Assembly (NCBI GenBank): GCA_964530825.1 | Contig: CAZHCA010000011.1 | Span: 62,001 to 126,000, forward strand | Reading direction: 5' to 3' | Length of the DNA stretch: 64,000 bases | Origin: CAZHCA01 sp964530825 | GTDB taxonomy: Bacteria; Bacteroidota; Bacteroidia; Chitinophagales; Saprospiraceae | Shown: piece by piece, positions 1 through 8,683 of the stretch | Layout: every line of letters begins with the position of its first letter | Numbering within the stretch: the stretch's first letter is position 1 | Notes under the pieces: generated by a model | Told to the model about the DNA's origin: nothing | The model's database searches: none | The model's input: the letters and a program-made list of their open reading frames with translations, nothing else | Made by a program: the position numbers and the translations under genes

Positions 1-5
1 GCTGT

Positions 6-35
6 GAAGGGAGAGACCACGTAGGCCCTCCCTTC
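6..35 (-). terminator. hairpin directly after the phosphoribosyltransferase stop codon
   Basis: An 8-bp inverted repeat (GAAGGGAG at 6-13, CTCCCTTC at 28-35) abuts the TAA stop of the minus-strand gene. No U-tract follows on the minus strand before the window ends, so it is only a possible terminator. Confidence 0.4.
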
Positions 36-530
36 TTATGCCAGAAAAACAGCCAACTCGTCCGTCTCGTTAATGATAACCTCAATGTTTTCTTTCAGAG
101 TGGTTGCAAGCGATAGACCGACGTAGTCTACCTTGATTGGAAAAGACTTATGCTTACGGTCGACCAATACGACTGTCTCAAGACCGCGGGGTAAATATTC
201 CAACAAAGGTTTACAAGCGTAGAAAAGCGTACGACCCGTATTGGCTACATCGTCGACCAGTACGACCATCTGTTCCTGTAAGTACTCGGCAGAAAGGTCA
301 AGCGTAATTGGATGACCAAGCGGTGCCGCCGGATTCAACCGGATGTTGCCTAGGCTATATTTAATGTCGGTACGTGCACCCAGTTCATTACGAAGCAACT
401 TTGCCAGTGCTAATCCCTTGTTATTCACGCCGATCAGTGTGACACGTTGTTCGTCGAAATGTTGCTCGATCAATTCGATCGCCAGACGTGTTATCTTTTT
501 CCGGATTTGCTTTTCGTTGAGTATTTTCAT
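36..530 (-). CDS. phosphoribosyltransferase-family protein (PyrR-like fold)
   Basis: This 164-residue protein is a type I phosphoribosyltransferase-fold protein. The PRPP-binding loop is clear at about residues 88-101 (hydrophobic strand, then VDDVANTGRT). An upstream strand reads TLIGVNNKGLALAKLL, as in PyrR and hypoxanthine-type enzymes. Such enzymes move a 5-phosphoribosyl group between PRPP and a nucleobase in the cytoplasm. PyrR relatives can also regulate pyrimidine genes by binding RNA, but nothing here shows that role. No pyrimidine genes are adjacent. It is transcribed away from the Fe-S gene at 677, with 146 bp between them. The fold is secure and the substrate unknown. Confidence 0.85.
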   Translation of the reverse strand: MKILNEKQIRKKITRLAIELIEQHFDEQRVTLIGVNNKGLALAKLLRNELGARTDIKYSLGNIRLNPAAPLGHPITLDLSAEYLQEQMVVLVDDVANTGRTLFYACKPLLEYLPRGLETVVLVDRKHKSFPIKVDYVGLSLATTLKENIEVIINETDELAVFLA

Positions 531-676
531 AAATGCTTCTTGATCGAAGGATAATTTTATTTAAAACCAGTATAAAATATGAAATTGGTAAAGATTATTT
601 TTTCGGCAATCGAGAAGAAGCGATTAACTTAGCGAAAATTCGCTGGATTTTTCTCTGGTGAAAAATAACGATATAT

Positions 677-2023
677 ATGATTGGACAGATTATTTTTGCT
701 GTAGTGGCTTCGGCAGCTTTGTTTGTTGCCTTACGGCAATTCCTCAAGATACGACGCAATATTGTGCTGGGTGAGCCCGATGAGCGTCCGCTCGACCGGG
801 GCCAAAGCTGGCGCAATGTTCTGCTGGTTGCCTTTGGCCAGAAAAATATGTTCAAAAACTGGCTACCTGCAATTTTTCACTTTTTTATTTACGCAGCTTT
901 TCTCATCACCCAGGTTGAACTGATCGAAATTTTCATCGACGGAATTACGGGGCAACACCGTATTTTTTGGCCTTCGTTGAGCGGATTTTACACCTTCGTC
1001 ATCAGCTTCATTGAAATCCTTTCTGTACTGGCGCTCATTGCTACAGTTATTTTCTTAATTCGCCGCAATGTATTGAGTATCCCGCGGTTCAAAAAGCCAG
1101 AAATGAAAGGCTGGCCTTTCCAGGATGCCAACATCATTCTATACGCAGAGATTGCCCTCATTTTCTTCATTTTTCTGATGAACGGTGCCGACATGGCGCT
1201 CAATGACGGAAAGTATAATTTTGCTGTAAGTCAGTACCTCACGCCACTTTTCAGCGGTTACAGCGAAGGTGCTTTGCATACTATGGAGCGCGTAGGGTGG
1301 TGGGGCCATTTTCTAGTTGTGCTGGGCTTTCTGAATTACCTGCCCTATTCCAAACACCTGCACATCATTTTTGCGTTTCCGAATACTTACTATGCCCGTC
1401 AAGAAGCACCCGGCGAGATGGAAAATATGCCGGCTATCATGAACGAAGTAAAATCAATGATGGGCCTTACCGAAACGGCTGACAACAATGATATGAGCAT
1501 GGAGGAAGACCTACCCGATTTTGGTGCCAATGACATTTTTGGTTTGAGTCAGCGTACGCTTTTGGGCGCCTATGCCTGCACCGAGTGTGGCCGCTGCACC
1601 GCCCAATGTCCGGCTAACTTAACGGGTAAAAAATTATCCCCTCGTAAAATCATGATGGATATTCGCGACCGGGCGGCTGAGGTAGGCCGCAAAATCGATA
1701 GCGGCAGTGAAGAATACGCCGTCGACAAGAGCAAGCCCCTGGACAAAGATAATTTCGACGACGGTAAAAACCTTTTCGACTACATCACCAGGGAAGAACT
1801 GCACGCTTGCACCACTTGTAATGCCTGTGTGGAAGCTTGCCCGGTATTGATTAATCCTCTGGAGCCGATCTTGTCTATGCGGCGCTACGAAATCCTGACG
1901 CTGTCGGAAGGCCCGCAGGAGTGGGTGCCTATGTTTACGGCCATCGAAAATACCGGCGCCGTTTGGTCGATGCCCCAAGACCGCGATCAGTGGGCTAAGG
2001 AGCTAAACAACAACGGACAATGA
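677..2023 (+). CDS. membrane-bound (4Fe-4S) dicluster protein, HdrC/NarI-like
   Basis: This 448-residue protein has two parts. The first ~240 residues contain about five hydrophobic helices (near 1-23, 65-90, 105-135, 150-175 and 210-235) with His residues that could bind haem, as in NarI/HdrE-type subunits. The C-terminal part has two 4Fe-4S motifs, CTECGRCTAQCP from residue 301 and CTTCNACVEACP from residue 378. It probably passes electrons between the quinone pool and a soluble partner. That partner is likely the CCG-domain protein starting 38 bp downstream, since HdrC- and HdrB-like proteins commonly occur as such pairs. The electron donor is not known. No iron-regulation signal was seen. 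Confidence 0.85.
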   Translation: MIGQIIFAVVASAALFVALRQFLKIRRNIVLGEPDERPLDRGQSWRNVLLVAFGQKNMFKNWLPAIFHFFIYAAFLITQVELIEIFIDGITGQHRIFWPSLSGFYTFVISFIEILSVLALIATVIFLIRRNVLSIPRFKKPEMKGWPFQDANIILYAEIALIFFIFLMNGADMALNDGKYNFAVSQYLTPLFSGYSEGALHTMERVGWWGHFLVVLGFLNYLPYSKHLHIIFAFPNTYYARQEAPGEMENMPAIMNEVKSMMGLTETADNNDMSMEEDLPDFGANDIFGLSQRTLLGAYACTECGRCTAQCPANLTGKKLSPRKIMMDIRDRAAEVGRKIDSGSEEYAVDKSKPLDKDNFDDGKNLFDYITREELHACTTCNACVEACPVLINPLEPILSMRRYEILTLSEGPQEWVPMFTAIENTGAVWSMPQDRDQWAKELNNNGQ

Positions 2024-2061
2024 TTCGCCTCTTTCAGGGGCCATAGATAAATCTTAACCGT

Positions 2062-2862
2062 ATGTCAAAACCACAAAAAAAAGTACGTACCATGGCCGAA
2101 ATGGCCTCCGCCGGAGAATCGCCGGAGATCCTTTTTTGGGTGGGCTGCGCCGGTAGCTACGATGACCGCGCCCAGCGGGTAACCAAGGCGATGGTGACGA
2201 TCCTGAACGAAGTAGGTATTGATTTTGCCATCCTTGGTAATGAAGAATCCTGTACAGGCGACCCAGCCCGCAGGGCTGGAAATGAGTTCGTATTTCAGAT
2301 GCAAGCTGTACAAAATATTCAGACGTTGAATATGTACGAGGTGAAAAAATTAGTTACGGCTTGCCCCCACTGTTTCAATACGATTAAAAACGAATACCCG
2401 GCCTTAGGAGGGCATTACGAAGTGATTCACCACACGCAGTTGCTTCAACAATTGATCGACGAAGGGCGTATTCAATTGGAAGGCGGCGGTGCTTATAAAG
2501 GGAAAAAGATAACTTATCACGACTCCTGCTACATCGGGCGCGCCAATGGTATTTACGATGCGCCGCGGTCGGTACTGGAAGCGCTGGATGCCGATCTGGT
2601 AGAAATGAAGCGTTGCCGCAGTAAAGGTCTTTGTTGCGGCGCTGGCGGTGCACAGATGTTCAAAGAGGATGAGCCCGGCGATAAGCGTATTAATATTGAC
2701 CGCATCGAAGAAGCCTTGGATACCAATGCGGAGATTGTAGCCGTCAACTGCCCTTTTTGCATGACTATGATGAATGATGGGTTAACTAATAAAGGAGAAG
2801 AAGAGAATGTGATGGTCTACGATCTTGCTGAATTGATTGTTGACAGTAAAGTGAAGGGATAG
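2062..2862 (+). CDS. CCG-domain (Fe-S)-binding oxidoreductase subunit (HdrB/LutA/GlpC-like)
   Basis: This 266-residue cytoplasmic protein carries two cysteine-rich CCG-type half-sites. Early cysteines (VGCAGSYDD, then ACPHCFNTI) and the later HDSCYIGR, GLCCGAGG and NCPFCMTMM match the CX(n)CCGX(m)CXXC pattern of HdrB, GlpC, LutA and SdhE-type proteins. These bind non-cubane or 4Fe-4S clusters and handle thiol/disulfide or hydroxyacid redox chemistry. It lies 38 bp after the membrane Fe-S protein in the same direction, so the two probably form one complex. The substrate cannot be read from the sequence. A lactate-utilisation role is less likely because LutB and LutC genes are absent here. Confidence 0.85.
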   Translation: MSKPQKKVRTMAEMASAGESPEILFWVGCAGSYDDRAQRVTKAMVTILNEVGIDFAILGNEESCTGDPARRAGNEFVFQMQAVQNIQTLNMYEVKKLVTACPHCFNTIKNEYPALGGHYEVIHHTQLLQQLIDEGRIQLEGGGAYKGKKITYHDSCYIGRANGIYDAPRSVLEALDADLVEMKRCRSKGLCCGAGGAQMFKEDEPGDKRINIDRIEEALDTNAEIVAVNCPFCMTMMNDGLTNKGEEENVMVYDLAELIVDSKVKG

Positions 2863-2889
2863 GTATCCCGGCCCGTAAATTCAAGCACG

Positions 2890-3375
2890 ATGATTACTTC
2901 CGATTATACTACTTTGCCAACAACCGCGCGGGTCTGGATTTACCAGGCTAAGCAAGGATTTCCGACTGCGGCCACGCCCCTGGTCCGGGAAAAAGTCCAG
3001 CGTTTTACCGAACATTGGATAAGCCACAACCGGCAGCTGCGCGCCTATGGTGACGTTTGGCATGACCGCTTTGTTGTCCTGATGGTCGATGAATCCAAGG
3101 CCGGTGCCAGTGGATGCTCGATCGACAGCTCGGTTCGTTTTCTGAAACAACTGCAAATGGAATACGGTGTCGATCTCTTTGATCGCATGGTTTTTGCTTA
3201 CCAGGATGGCGACACCGTTAAGGCCTTGAACCGCGATGACTTCGCAGCCGCTTACCGGTCCGGCGCGATCAACGATCAAACTATTGTATTCGATACCCTC
3301 GTGAAGACAAAAGGCGAATTTGATAGCGGGTTTCAAAAGCCGTTAGGCAAGAGTTGGCACGCAAGGTTGTTGTGA
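2890..3375 (+). CDS. conserved Bacteroidota protein, often mislabelled "ABC transporter ATPase"
   Basis: This 161-residue soluble protein has no signal peptide and no Walker motifs. The opening (LPTTARVWIYQA, near residues 9-20) matches my memory of a short Bacteroidota family that databases often label "ABC transporter ATPase". With no P-loop or signature motif, that label is not supported. It starts 27 bp after the CCG-domain gene on the same strand, so it is probably co-transcribed with the two Fe-S genes and may serve the same pathway. There is one Cys (within GASGCSID), so it is not an obvious cluster carrier. Function unknown. Confidence 0.7.
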   Translation: MITSDYTTLPTTARVWIYQAKQGFPTAATPLVREKVQRFTEHWISHNRQLRAYGDVWHDRFVVLMVDESKAGASGCSIDSSVRFLKQLQMEYGVDLFDRMVFAYQDGDTVKALNRDDFAAAYRSGAINDQTIVFDTLVKTKGEFDSGFQKPLGKSWHARLL

Positions 3376-3453
3376 CTTCATCTTTCCCAGATGAATAAAT
3401 TGTTGCTGTAAGTGCCTACTTTCTCTCGAGAATGTTCGCAGATAAAAGTCGAT

Positions 3454-3921
3454 TTATTGCTTTACCCGGACGGGCTTTCGGTCAAAAGGATTCAGGGCCG
3501 TACCCTGGACGAGGGCTTCAGCTTCTATCCGGTAATCGGATTTTACCTTGTTGAAATACTTAGCGGCTCGGGCGAGTCCTTTGGTGAGCGGATTGCGCTG
3601 CTCCCATTCGTCCATCTCCGAACGCATTAGGGTGAAAGGTAGGGTAAAAGTTAACTCTACAAGCTCTCCGGCTTGGATATAGATTTTTTCTTCGAGATTT
3701 GTCCGGCCTAATTCGTATTCATCGACGAGTTGATCTTTGCCGCGCCCACGGGTGTAGCGCTCAATCATGACGAGCCGAATCTGTGTAACGGTCTGGTCGT
3801 GCATTGACTGCAGCCGGATAAGTCCGCTTACGGTAGTCGTACCTGCTGCAATCTCTTCCGGAAGATCCAGTTCGAGCTTTACGCCTTCAATACCCAGCCA
3901 TTTTTTTACACGATTGATCAT
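3454..3921 (-). CDS. Spo0M-like (arrestin-fold) protein
   Basis: This 155-residue protein resembles the N-terminal part of the Spo0M/arrestin-like family. It begins with an amphipathic helix (INRVKKWLGIEG), then KLELDLPEEIAAGTTTVSG and a run of alternating beta strands, including LVMIERYTRGRG. Family members are cytosolic beta-sandwich proteins. In Bacillus Spo0M affects sporulation, but here sporulation is not expected. The usual protein is about 250 residues, so this is a one-domain or shortened version. It converges with the gene ending at 3375. Family assignment is moderate and function unknown. Confidence 0.6.
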   Translation of the reverse strand: MINRVKKWLGIEGVKLELDLPEEIAAGTTTVSGLIRLQSMHDQTVTQIRLVMIERYTRGRGKDQLVDEYELGRTNLEEKIYIQAGELVELTFTLPFTLMRSEMDEWEQRNPLTKGLARAAKYFNKVKSDYRIEAEALVQGTALNPFDRKPVRVKQ

Positions 3922-4011
3922 AATACAAGGTCTAAATCAATAGTATAACAAAATTAGCACAAAGGTGAATCTAGCAATCGAAATAAGGGGCCATTCTACC
4001 GACCAAAGCGG

Positions 4012-5070
4012 TCAAAAGCTGGGACAAAGAACAGTCTCATTTACGTATTGTCCGAGATAGGCGATCGATATCTCAAAGGCGCCGGCACGGGTATTGCCGT
4101 CGGCGATACCGCCGACCCGGGCGTCGTAGCTAAAGCCGATCAGGAAGTTGCTGTACTCTAATCCGACCATACCGACTACCGCATCAAGTCCAAACTCGTC
4201 ATCGACGCTGCGCACCGGGCGCACCCATCCGCCCACATGCAGGGCCGTACCCTGGATATCGTCGAGCAAGAATCGGAAGTTTGTACCGGCATTTGCCGCC
4301 AGGTGAGGACCCTGAAGGTAAACCAGTGCACGCGGTAGCAGTTGTACCCGCTCGCCCATGGGGATAGTTAAGCCAATGTGGGCCGAGTACTTCTGAAATA
4401 GGGTATTGTCATTCTGGTCGGCTTCGTTTTCCTGGGTGTTGTAAAAACTCACTTGCGGTTCCAGTACATGGTGCAGTGCCGCCCCCGCGTAAATACCGAT
4501 TTGGTTCCGGGGTGCGTAGGTGTAATTGACCCCGATGTTCATGTCAAAAAAGGAGAAATTATTTTCCGGAAGGTCTTCGCCGGTAGGATCGGTATACCCA
4601 TCGAGCCCGTTAAATTGATCGCTGAAAGTGATACTGCCGTAGTTTACATTGCGCTGGGCAATGCCCAGTTGCAGCCCACCCGACAGATAATGGTTGCCGG
4701 CATTGGAAAGCGATTTGTGAAATGCTCCGGCTACTTGGATTTGGTTGGTAAAAAAGTTGGAACTGCGATTGCGGTCGTTGAAAAATAAAATGCCCACGCC
4801 GAAAGCGTCCTTGCGGTTTTTCTTGTACGAATCCAATCCGAAACGCAAGTCCACCGCTGCGCCAAAAGTGGTCCAGGGCTCATCCAGCAGGTTGCGCCCC
4901 TGGTCACGATAGATCATCGACACCCGGTATTTGCCGTCAAAGGCCCCACTCAGTGCAGGGTTGAGGGCTAAAGGTGAAGCGTAAAACTGGGTGAAGTGCT
5001 GATCCTGACCGTGGAGATTGAGGGCGCCCGTAAGGAAAAGCATCCACAGAATACATTTTGCTCGTTGCAT
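4012..5070 (-). CDS. PorP/SprF family outer-membrane protein
   Basis: This 352-residue secreted barrel protein starts with a signal peptide of about 21 residues ending near LHGQ. It then has the family hallmark QDQHFTQFYASPLALNPALSGAF, followed by alternating strands and YSNFLIGFSYDARVGG late in the protein. PorP/SprF proteins are outer-membrane partners of type IX secretion and gliding, and many Bacteroidota carry stand-alone paralogues beside large adhesins. No adhesin or other type IX gene is next to this one, so it is probably a lone paralogue. It is divergent from the gene at 5205. Two nearby start candidates do not exist; the ATG is unambiguous. Confidence 0.85.
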   Translation of the reverse strand: MQRAKCILWMLFLTGALNLHGQDQHFTQFYASPLALNPALSGAFDGKYRVSMIYRDQGRNLLDEPWTTFGAAVDLRFGLDSYKKNRKDAFGVGILFFNDRNRSSNFFTNQIQVAGAFHKSLSNAGNHYLSGGLQLGIAQRNVNYGSITFSDQFNGLDGYTDPTGEDLPENNFSFFDMNIGVNYTYAPRNQIGIYAGAALHHVLEPQVSFYNTQENEADQNDNTLFQKYSAHIGLTIPMGERVQLLPRALVYLQGPHLAANAGTNFRFLLDDIQGTALHVGGWVRPVRSVDDEFGLDAVVGMVGLEYSNFLIGFSYDARVGGIADGNTRAGAFEISIAYLGQYVNETVLCPSF

Positions 5071-5204
5071 ATAGGCTTGGGTAAAGATTCACTGTAAAGT
5101 AGGAAATTTAGAAGACGCCTAATCAACGGAAAACTTTCAATTATTAGTATTTTTAATTAAATTGTTAAAGATGTAGCTGCCGACCGCTTAGCAAATCCTT
5201 ATGC

Positions 5205-6056
5205 ATGACTTTTGCCTTATGCCCGCTTAGTGTTGTTCCACTCCGCTCTTCTGCTTCCGGCAAAAGTGAATTATTATCTCAACTATTATTCGGTGAATTG
5301 GTCGAACTGATTGACCGCAAAGGCAAGCAATGGGTGCAGGTACGCTGCCATCACGATAATTTCGTCGGTTGGGTAGCCGCAAACCAGTTGCAGCTGATAA
5401 CGCCTAGTGAATTCGAGCACTACCAGGCGCACTTCTCCTTTAATCTGGAATTGCTCCATCCGGTTATGGGCGAAGACCATTTCCTACCCATCGTCATGGG
5501 TGGGCGCCTGCCCGAATTCGACGGTCTTCGCTTTCAACTCGGCGGCCAGCAGTATACATTTAGCGGGCAGTCCTACACGCCCGGAGCTGTCCCCGCCACG
5601 GCCGAATTTATCGCAAAAATTGCTCGGCGTTACCTGCATGCACCCTATATGCAGGGCGGACGGTCGCCGCTTGGTATCGATAGCGCCGGCTTGACACAAA
5701 TCGTGCTTCAGATTGCCGGCTTCCAACTGCCCCGCGAGGCGCACCAACAGGTGGAATCAGGCGATACGGTCGATTTTATCGAACAGGTTTTACCGGGCGA
5801 TCTGGCTTTTTTCGAAAACCGCACCGGCCGGATCACCCATACCGGCATCGTCCTGCCCGACCTGCAAATCCTGCATGCCTATGGCAAGGTGCGTATCGAC
5901 CGGTTGGACCACTATGGCATCTTTAACCTGGAGGAAGAAAAATATACCCACCGGCTGCGCATTCTCAAGCGCATTCTACCACCCCTAGCGCCACCTTCCC
6001 AACCTGCCGAAACGAATGAAGAACCGACTCCCGAGCAAATGGAGCTTTTTAAGTGA
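5205..6056 (+). CDS. SH3 + NlpC/P60 (C40) protein with the catalytic Cys replaced
   Basis: This 283-residue protein has an N-terminal bacterial SH3-like region (about 1-65, ending GWVAANQLQLI), a second SH3-like segment and a C-terminal NlpC/P60 domain from about residue 135. Family members cut peptidoglycan peptides using Cys-His. Here the usual D-C-S-G around the nucleophile reads D159-S160-A-G, so Cys is replaced by Ser. The preceding Tyr-Leu-Trp-Gly-Gly stretch reads YMQGG. His212 (ITHTG) and a later His (ILHAYG) remain. It is therefore probably a binding protein or a weak hydrolase. No signal peptide is obvious. The start at 5205 fits the SH3 opening. Confidence 0.8.
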   Translation: MTFALCPLSVVPLRSSASGKSELLSQLLFGELVELIDRKGKQWVQVRCHHDNFVGWVAANQLQLITPSEFEHYQAHFSFNLELLHPVMGEDHFLPIVMGGRLPEFDGLRFQLGGQQYTFSGQSYTPGAVPATAEFIAKIARRYLHAPYMQGGRSPLGIDSAGLTQIVLQIAGFQLPREAHQQVESGDTVDFIEQVLPGDLAFFENRTGRITHTGIVLPDLQILHAYGKVRIDRLDHYGIFNLEEEKYTHRLRILKRILPPLAPPSQPAETNEEPTPEQMELFK

Positions 6057-6126
6057 TTTACCATAAACAGTCATGAAAATTGGTATAGGTCCTGAAAGTT
6101 GAACCGGATTACCTAATTTTAGCCAC

Positions 6127-7248
6127 ATGAATATTGCGGTTAACACGCGTTTGCTACTGCCCGGGCGGCTCGACGGCATTGGGCACTACACCCATGAAAC
6201 ATTGCGCTATCTCACGCGGAAACACCCGGAACACCGTTTCTTTTTCCTCTTCGACCGGCCTTTCCACGAGCAGTTCATCTATGCCGACAACATCCGCCCG
6301 TTGGTCGTCTCCCCACCGGCCCGTCATCCGGTCTTATTTTATACCTGGTTCGAATGGGCCGTACCCCGCGCACTGGCCGGGCAGTCCGTGGATTTGTTTT
6401 TTTCGCCCGATAACTTTTGTTCCCTGCGCCTACAGGCGCCAACCTATTTGATTATCCATGACTTGGCTTTCGAGCACTACCCTAGGGATGTCTCCTGGGC
6501 CCAGCGCCGCTATTATCAATATTTTGTACCGCGATTTGCCCGGCGGGCCGATCGCATTGGGGTCGTTTCGGAAGCCACCCAGCGCGATTTGGTTCAGCGC
6601 TACTATATCGATCCGGCCAAAACGGACTTGACCTACGTCGGATTAAATGAAGGAATCGTTGGTGAGCGTCCCGACTACGACGTGCGAGCTCGCTACAGCA
6701 ATCATCAGCCTTACTTTCTTTTCGTAGGAACGATCCAGCCGCGAAAAAACTTAGTGCGGGCGTTACGAGCATTCGATATCTACAAAGACCGTACCGACGG
6801 CCCTGAGCAGTTTTTGCTCGTCGGTCGCAAGGGGTGGCGCACCACAGCCATATTTGAAACCTACGAACGCATGCAACACCGCGCAGCAGTACATTTTTTG
6901 GAAGGGATCGATAACACTACACTTGGGCATCTCTACGGCTCTGCCGAAGCCTTGCTTCTGGTGTCTTATTTCGAAGGTTTTGGTATGCCTGCCATCGAAG
7001 CCCAAGCCCATGGTTGCCCGGTCATCGCAGCCGGGAACAGTAGCTTGCCCGAAGTAGCAGGTCCGGGCGCCTTGCTCGTCGACCCCTTTTCGACTGATCA
7101 GATTGTGGGAGCCATGATGCGCATTCGTCAGGAACCCCAGCTAGCCCAACGTTTGCGCCAGGCGGGACTGGAAAATGTCAAGCGTTTTAGTTGGCCCCAA
7201 ACGGCCGAACGGATCTGGGGCGGCATAGAGCGGGTGTTGGCAGAATAG
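6127..7248 (+). CDS. glycosyltransferase family 4 (GT-B fold)
   Basis: This 373-residue cytoplasmic enzyme has the GT4 layout. The N-terminal Rossmann-like half begins MNIAVNTRLLLPGRLDGIG and contains YLIIHDLAFEHYP. The nucleotide-sugar half starts at YFLFVGTIQPRKNL and holds the donor-binding EX7E-type region SYFEGFGMPAIEAQAHG, then PVIAAGNSSLPEVAG. It should transfer a sugar from an activated donor to a glycan, lipid or protein; neither is identifiable. No other polysaccharide gene is nearby, so it may act alone, for example on lipopolysaccharide or an O-glycan. Length is normal. A 7-bp hairpin follows its stop codon. Confidence 0.88.
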   Translation: MNIAVNTRLLLPGRLDGIGHYTHETLRYLTRKHPEHRFFFLFDRPFHEQFIYADNIRPLVVSPPARHPVLFYTWFEWAVPRALAGQSVDLFFSPDNFCSLRLQAPTYLIIHDLAFEHYPRDVSWAQRRYYQYFVPRFARRADRIGVVSEATQRDLVQRYYIDPAKTDLTYVGLNEGIVGERPDYDVRARYSNHQPYFLFVGTIQPRKNLVRALRAFDIYKDRTDGPEQFLLVGRKGWRTTAIFETYERMQHRAAVHFLEGIDNTTLGHLYGSAEALLLVSYFEGFGMPAIEAQAHGCPVIAAGNSSLPEVAGPGALLVDPFSTDQIVGAMMRIRQEPQLAQRLRQAGLENVKRFSWPQTAERIWGGIERVLAE

Positions 7249-7255
7249 AACGCAA

Positions 7256-7272
7256 CGGAACCGTTGGTTCCG
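7256..7272. terminator. short hairpin between convergent genes
   Basis: A perfect 7-bp inverted repeat (CGGAACC at 7256-7262, GGTTCCG at 7266-7272, loop GTT) lies between the glycosyltransferase stop and the convergent barrel gene. No U-tract is present on either strand, so termination is only possible. Confidence 0.35.
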
Positions 7273-7279
7273 CATCACG

Positions 7280-7915
7280 CTAAAAGAACAATCCTACCGA
7301 CAGTAACCACCGTGATGGGCTGTCATCAAACTCGTATTCCTGGCCATTAAAAGTGATATGGTCACCGAAGTTGGAAAAATTGCCTTCATAGCGCAGATCG
7401 ATGGCGATATTGAAAATATCAAGGCCTACCCCGGCCAACCAACCAAATGTCAAGGAATCAAAGTTCTGATCGTAATTGTCGAAATCCAGTAAATCTGAAG
7501 CACTGTTGATGAAAATGTGGCCTTCAGGTCCGGCCATAAGCCGCAACGGCCCAAATTTAGTGCCCAATAACAGGGGAATGTCCAGGTATTGGTACTTTTC
7601 GGTAAAAACCTCGGTAATAGTGCCCGGGTTATCTAGGTCGGTAACCTCAAAGTCAACGCTATTGGAGTTGAACAATACTTCGGGCTGAATGAGAAAAGTG
7701 CCCAACCTGATCTGAACCATAATGCCACCGTGAATGCCGTAGCGGGCTTCTTCCAATGCAATACCCAAGTTCTCGTTGCCGTTGGGGCCGAGCAGTTGCA
7801 ATTCTCCCACGTTGAGATCGGTAGTGCTGGCCCCCAGTTTGAGGCCAAACCGGACCTGGCTTTGTGCCGTTAATGCCAGGATCGTAAACAAGGTAATCAG
7901 CAGCGGATTTTTCAT
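7280..7915 (-). CDS. small outer-membrane beta-barrel protein (PorT-like family)
   Basis: This protein of 211 residues begins with a signal peptide (MKNPLLITLFTILALTAQSQ) and continues VRFGLKLGAST, the usual opening of Bacteroidota outer-membrane barrel domains. Later strands such as YQYLDIPLLLGTKFGPLRLMAG and the terminal SVGLFF, ending in an aromatic residue, fit an eight-stranded barrel. The reading frame is open far upstream, but the signal peptide sets the ATG at 7913-7915; a longer start would bury it and overlap engB. Role unknown; such proteins are structural or adhesive envelope parts. Confidence 0.82.
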   Translation of the reverse strand: MKNPLLITLFTILALTAQSQVRFGLKLGASTTDLNVGELQLLGPNGNENLGIALEEARYGIHGGIMVQIRLGTFLIQPEVLFNSNSVDFEVTDLDNPGTITEVFTEKYQYLDIPLLLGTKFGPLRLMAGPEGHIFINSASDLLDFDNYDQNFDSLTFGWLAGVGLDIFNIAIDLRYEGNFSNFGDHITFNGQEYEFDDSPSRWLLSVGLFF

Positions 7916-8068
7916 TAGAAGGATCGTTTTTGGAAATGATTTTGTGCATATTGTCCTTATACCATATGATGCCGGAAAATAGTCCAGTATTTTCAAGTCG
8001 AACCTACTTAACGCAACCTTAACCCTAAGGGCCGTTACCCGGCAGCTGGTGTAATTAATAGTTTGAAG

Positions 8069-8683
8069 ATGGTGATCAAGTCGGTTGAATTTCGGGGGAG
8101 TTTCCCGTCGATTCGGCAATGCCCGGACGACTCCAGGCCGGAATATGCCTTTATCGGTCGGTCGAATGTTGGAAAATCCTCCCTGATTAACATGCTGGTC
8201 GAGCGAAAAAAATTGGCGCACACCTCCGGAAAACCGGGCAAAACCCAGCTGCTGAATTACTTCCTCGTGAATCAGGAATGGTACTTGGTCGATCTGCCGG
8301 GGTACGGATACGCCCGCGTGTCCAAGTCGCAACGCAAGAGTTTTCAAAAGATGATCCAGGACTATATGGTCCATCGCAAAAATTTGATATGCGCCTTTGT
8401 TCTCATCGACGCCAATATTCCGCCCCAAATGAAAGACATCGAATTTATCAATTGGTTAGGCGAAATTCGCATTCCTTTTGTATTGGTTTACACCAAAATT
8501 GACCGTTTGAAGCCTCGGGAGCTGGAGGATAATCTGGAGGCCATCCGGGCGGAGCTTCGAAAATTTTGGGAGCCCCTTCCGCAGGAGTTTGTCACCTCCG
8601 CTAATAATCAGGTAGGGCGGTCGGAGATCATGGACTTCATCGAAACGGTAAATGAACAGGTAAAAAACACGTATGATCTATGA
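8069..8683 (+). CDS. engB: ribosome biogenesis GTPase EngB (YihA/YsxC)
   Basis: This protein of 204 residues is the small GTPase needed for assembly of the large ribosomal subunit. It shows G1 (GRSNVGKSS), the switch/G3 region (DLPGYGYAR) and G4 (TKID), with the diagnostic FIGRSNVGKSSLINMLV and KPGKTQLLNYF. I prefer the ATG at 8069, although a TTG at 8063 would add two residues; length is normal for the family. The stop overlaps the ATG of the acyltransferase gene by 4 bp, so the two are translationally coupled. It is divergent from the barrel gene at 7915. Confidence 0.95.
   Translation: MVIKSVEFRGSFPSIRQCPDDSRPEYAFIGRSNVGKSSLINMLVERKKLAHTSGKPGKTQLLNYFLVNQEWYLVDLPGYGYARVSKSQRKSFQKMIQDYMVHRKNLICAFVLIDANIPPQMKDIEFINWLGEIRIPFVLVYTKIDRLKPRELEDNLEAIRAELRKFWEPLPQEFVTSANNQVGRSEIMDFIETVNEQVKNTYDL

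Noticed and set aside
2890..3375. ABC transporter ATPase label
   Set aside because: No Walker A, signature or Walker B motif exists in the 161 residues.
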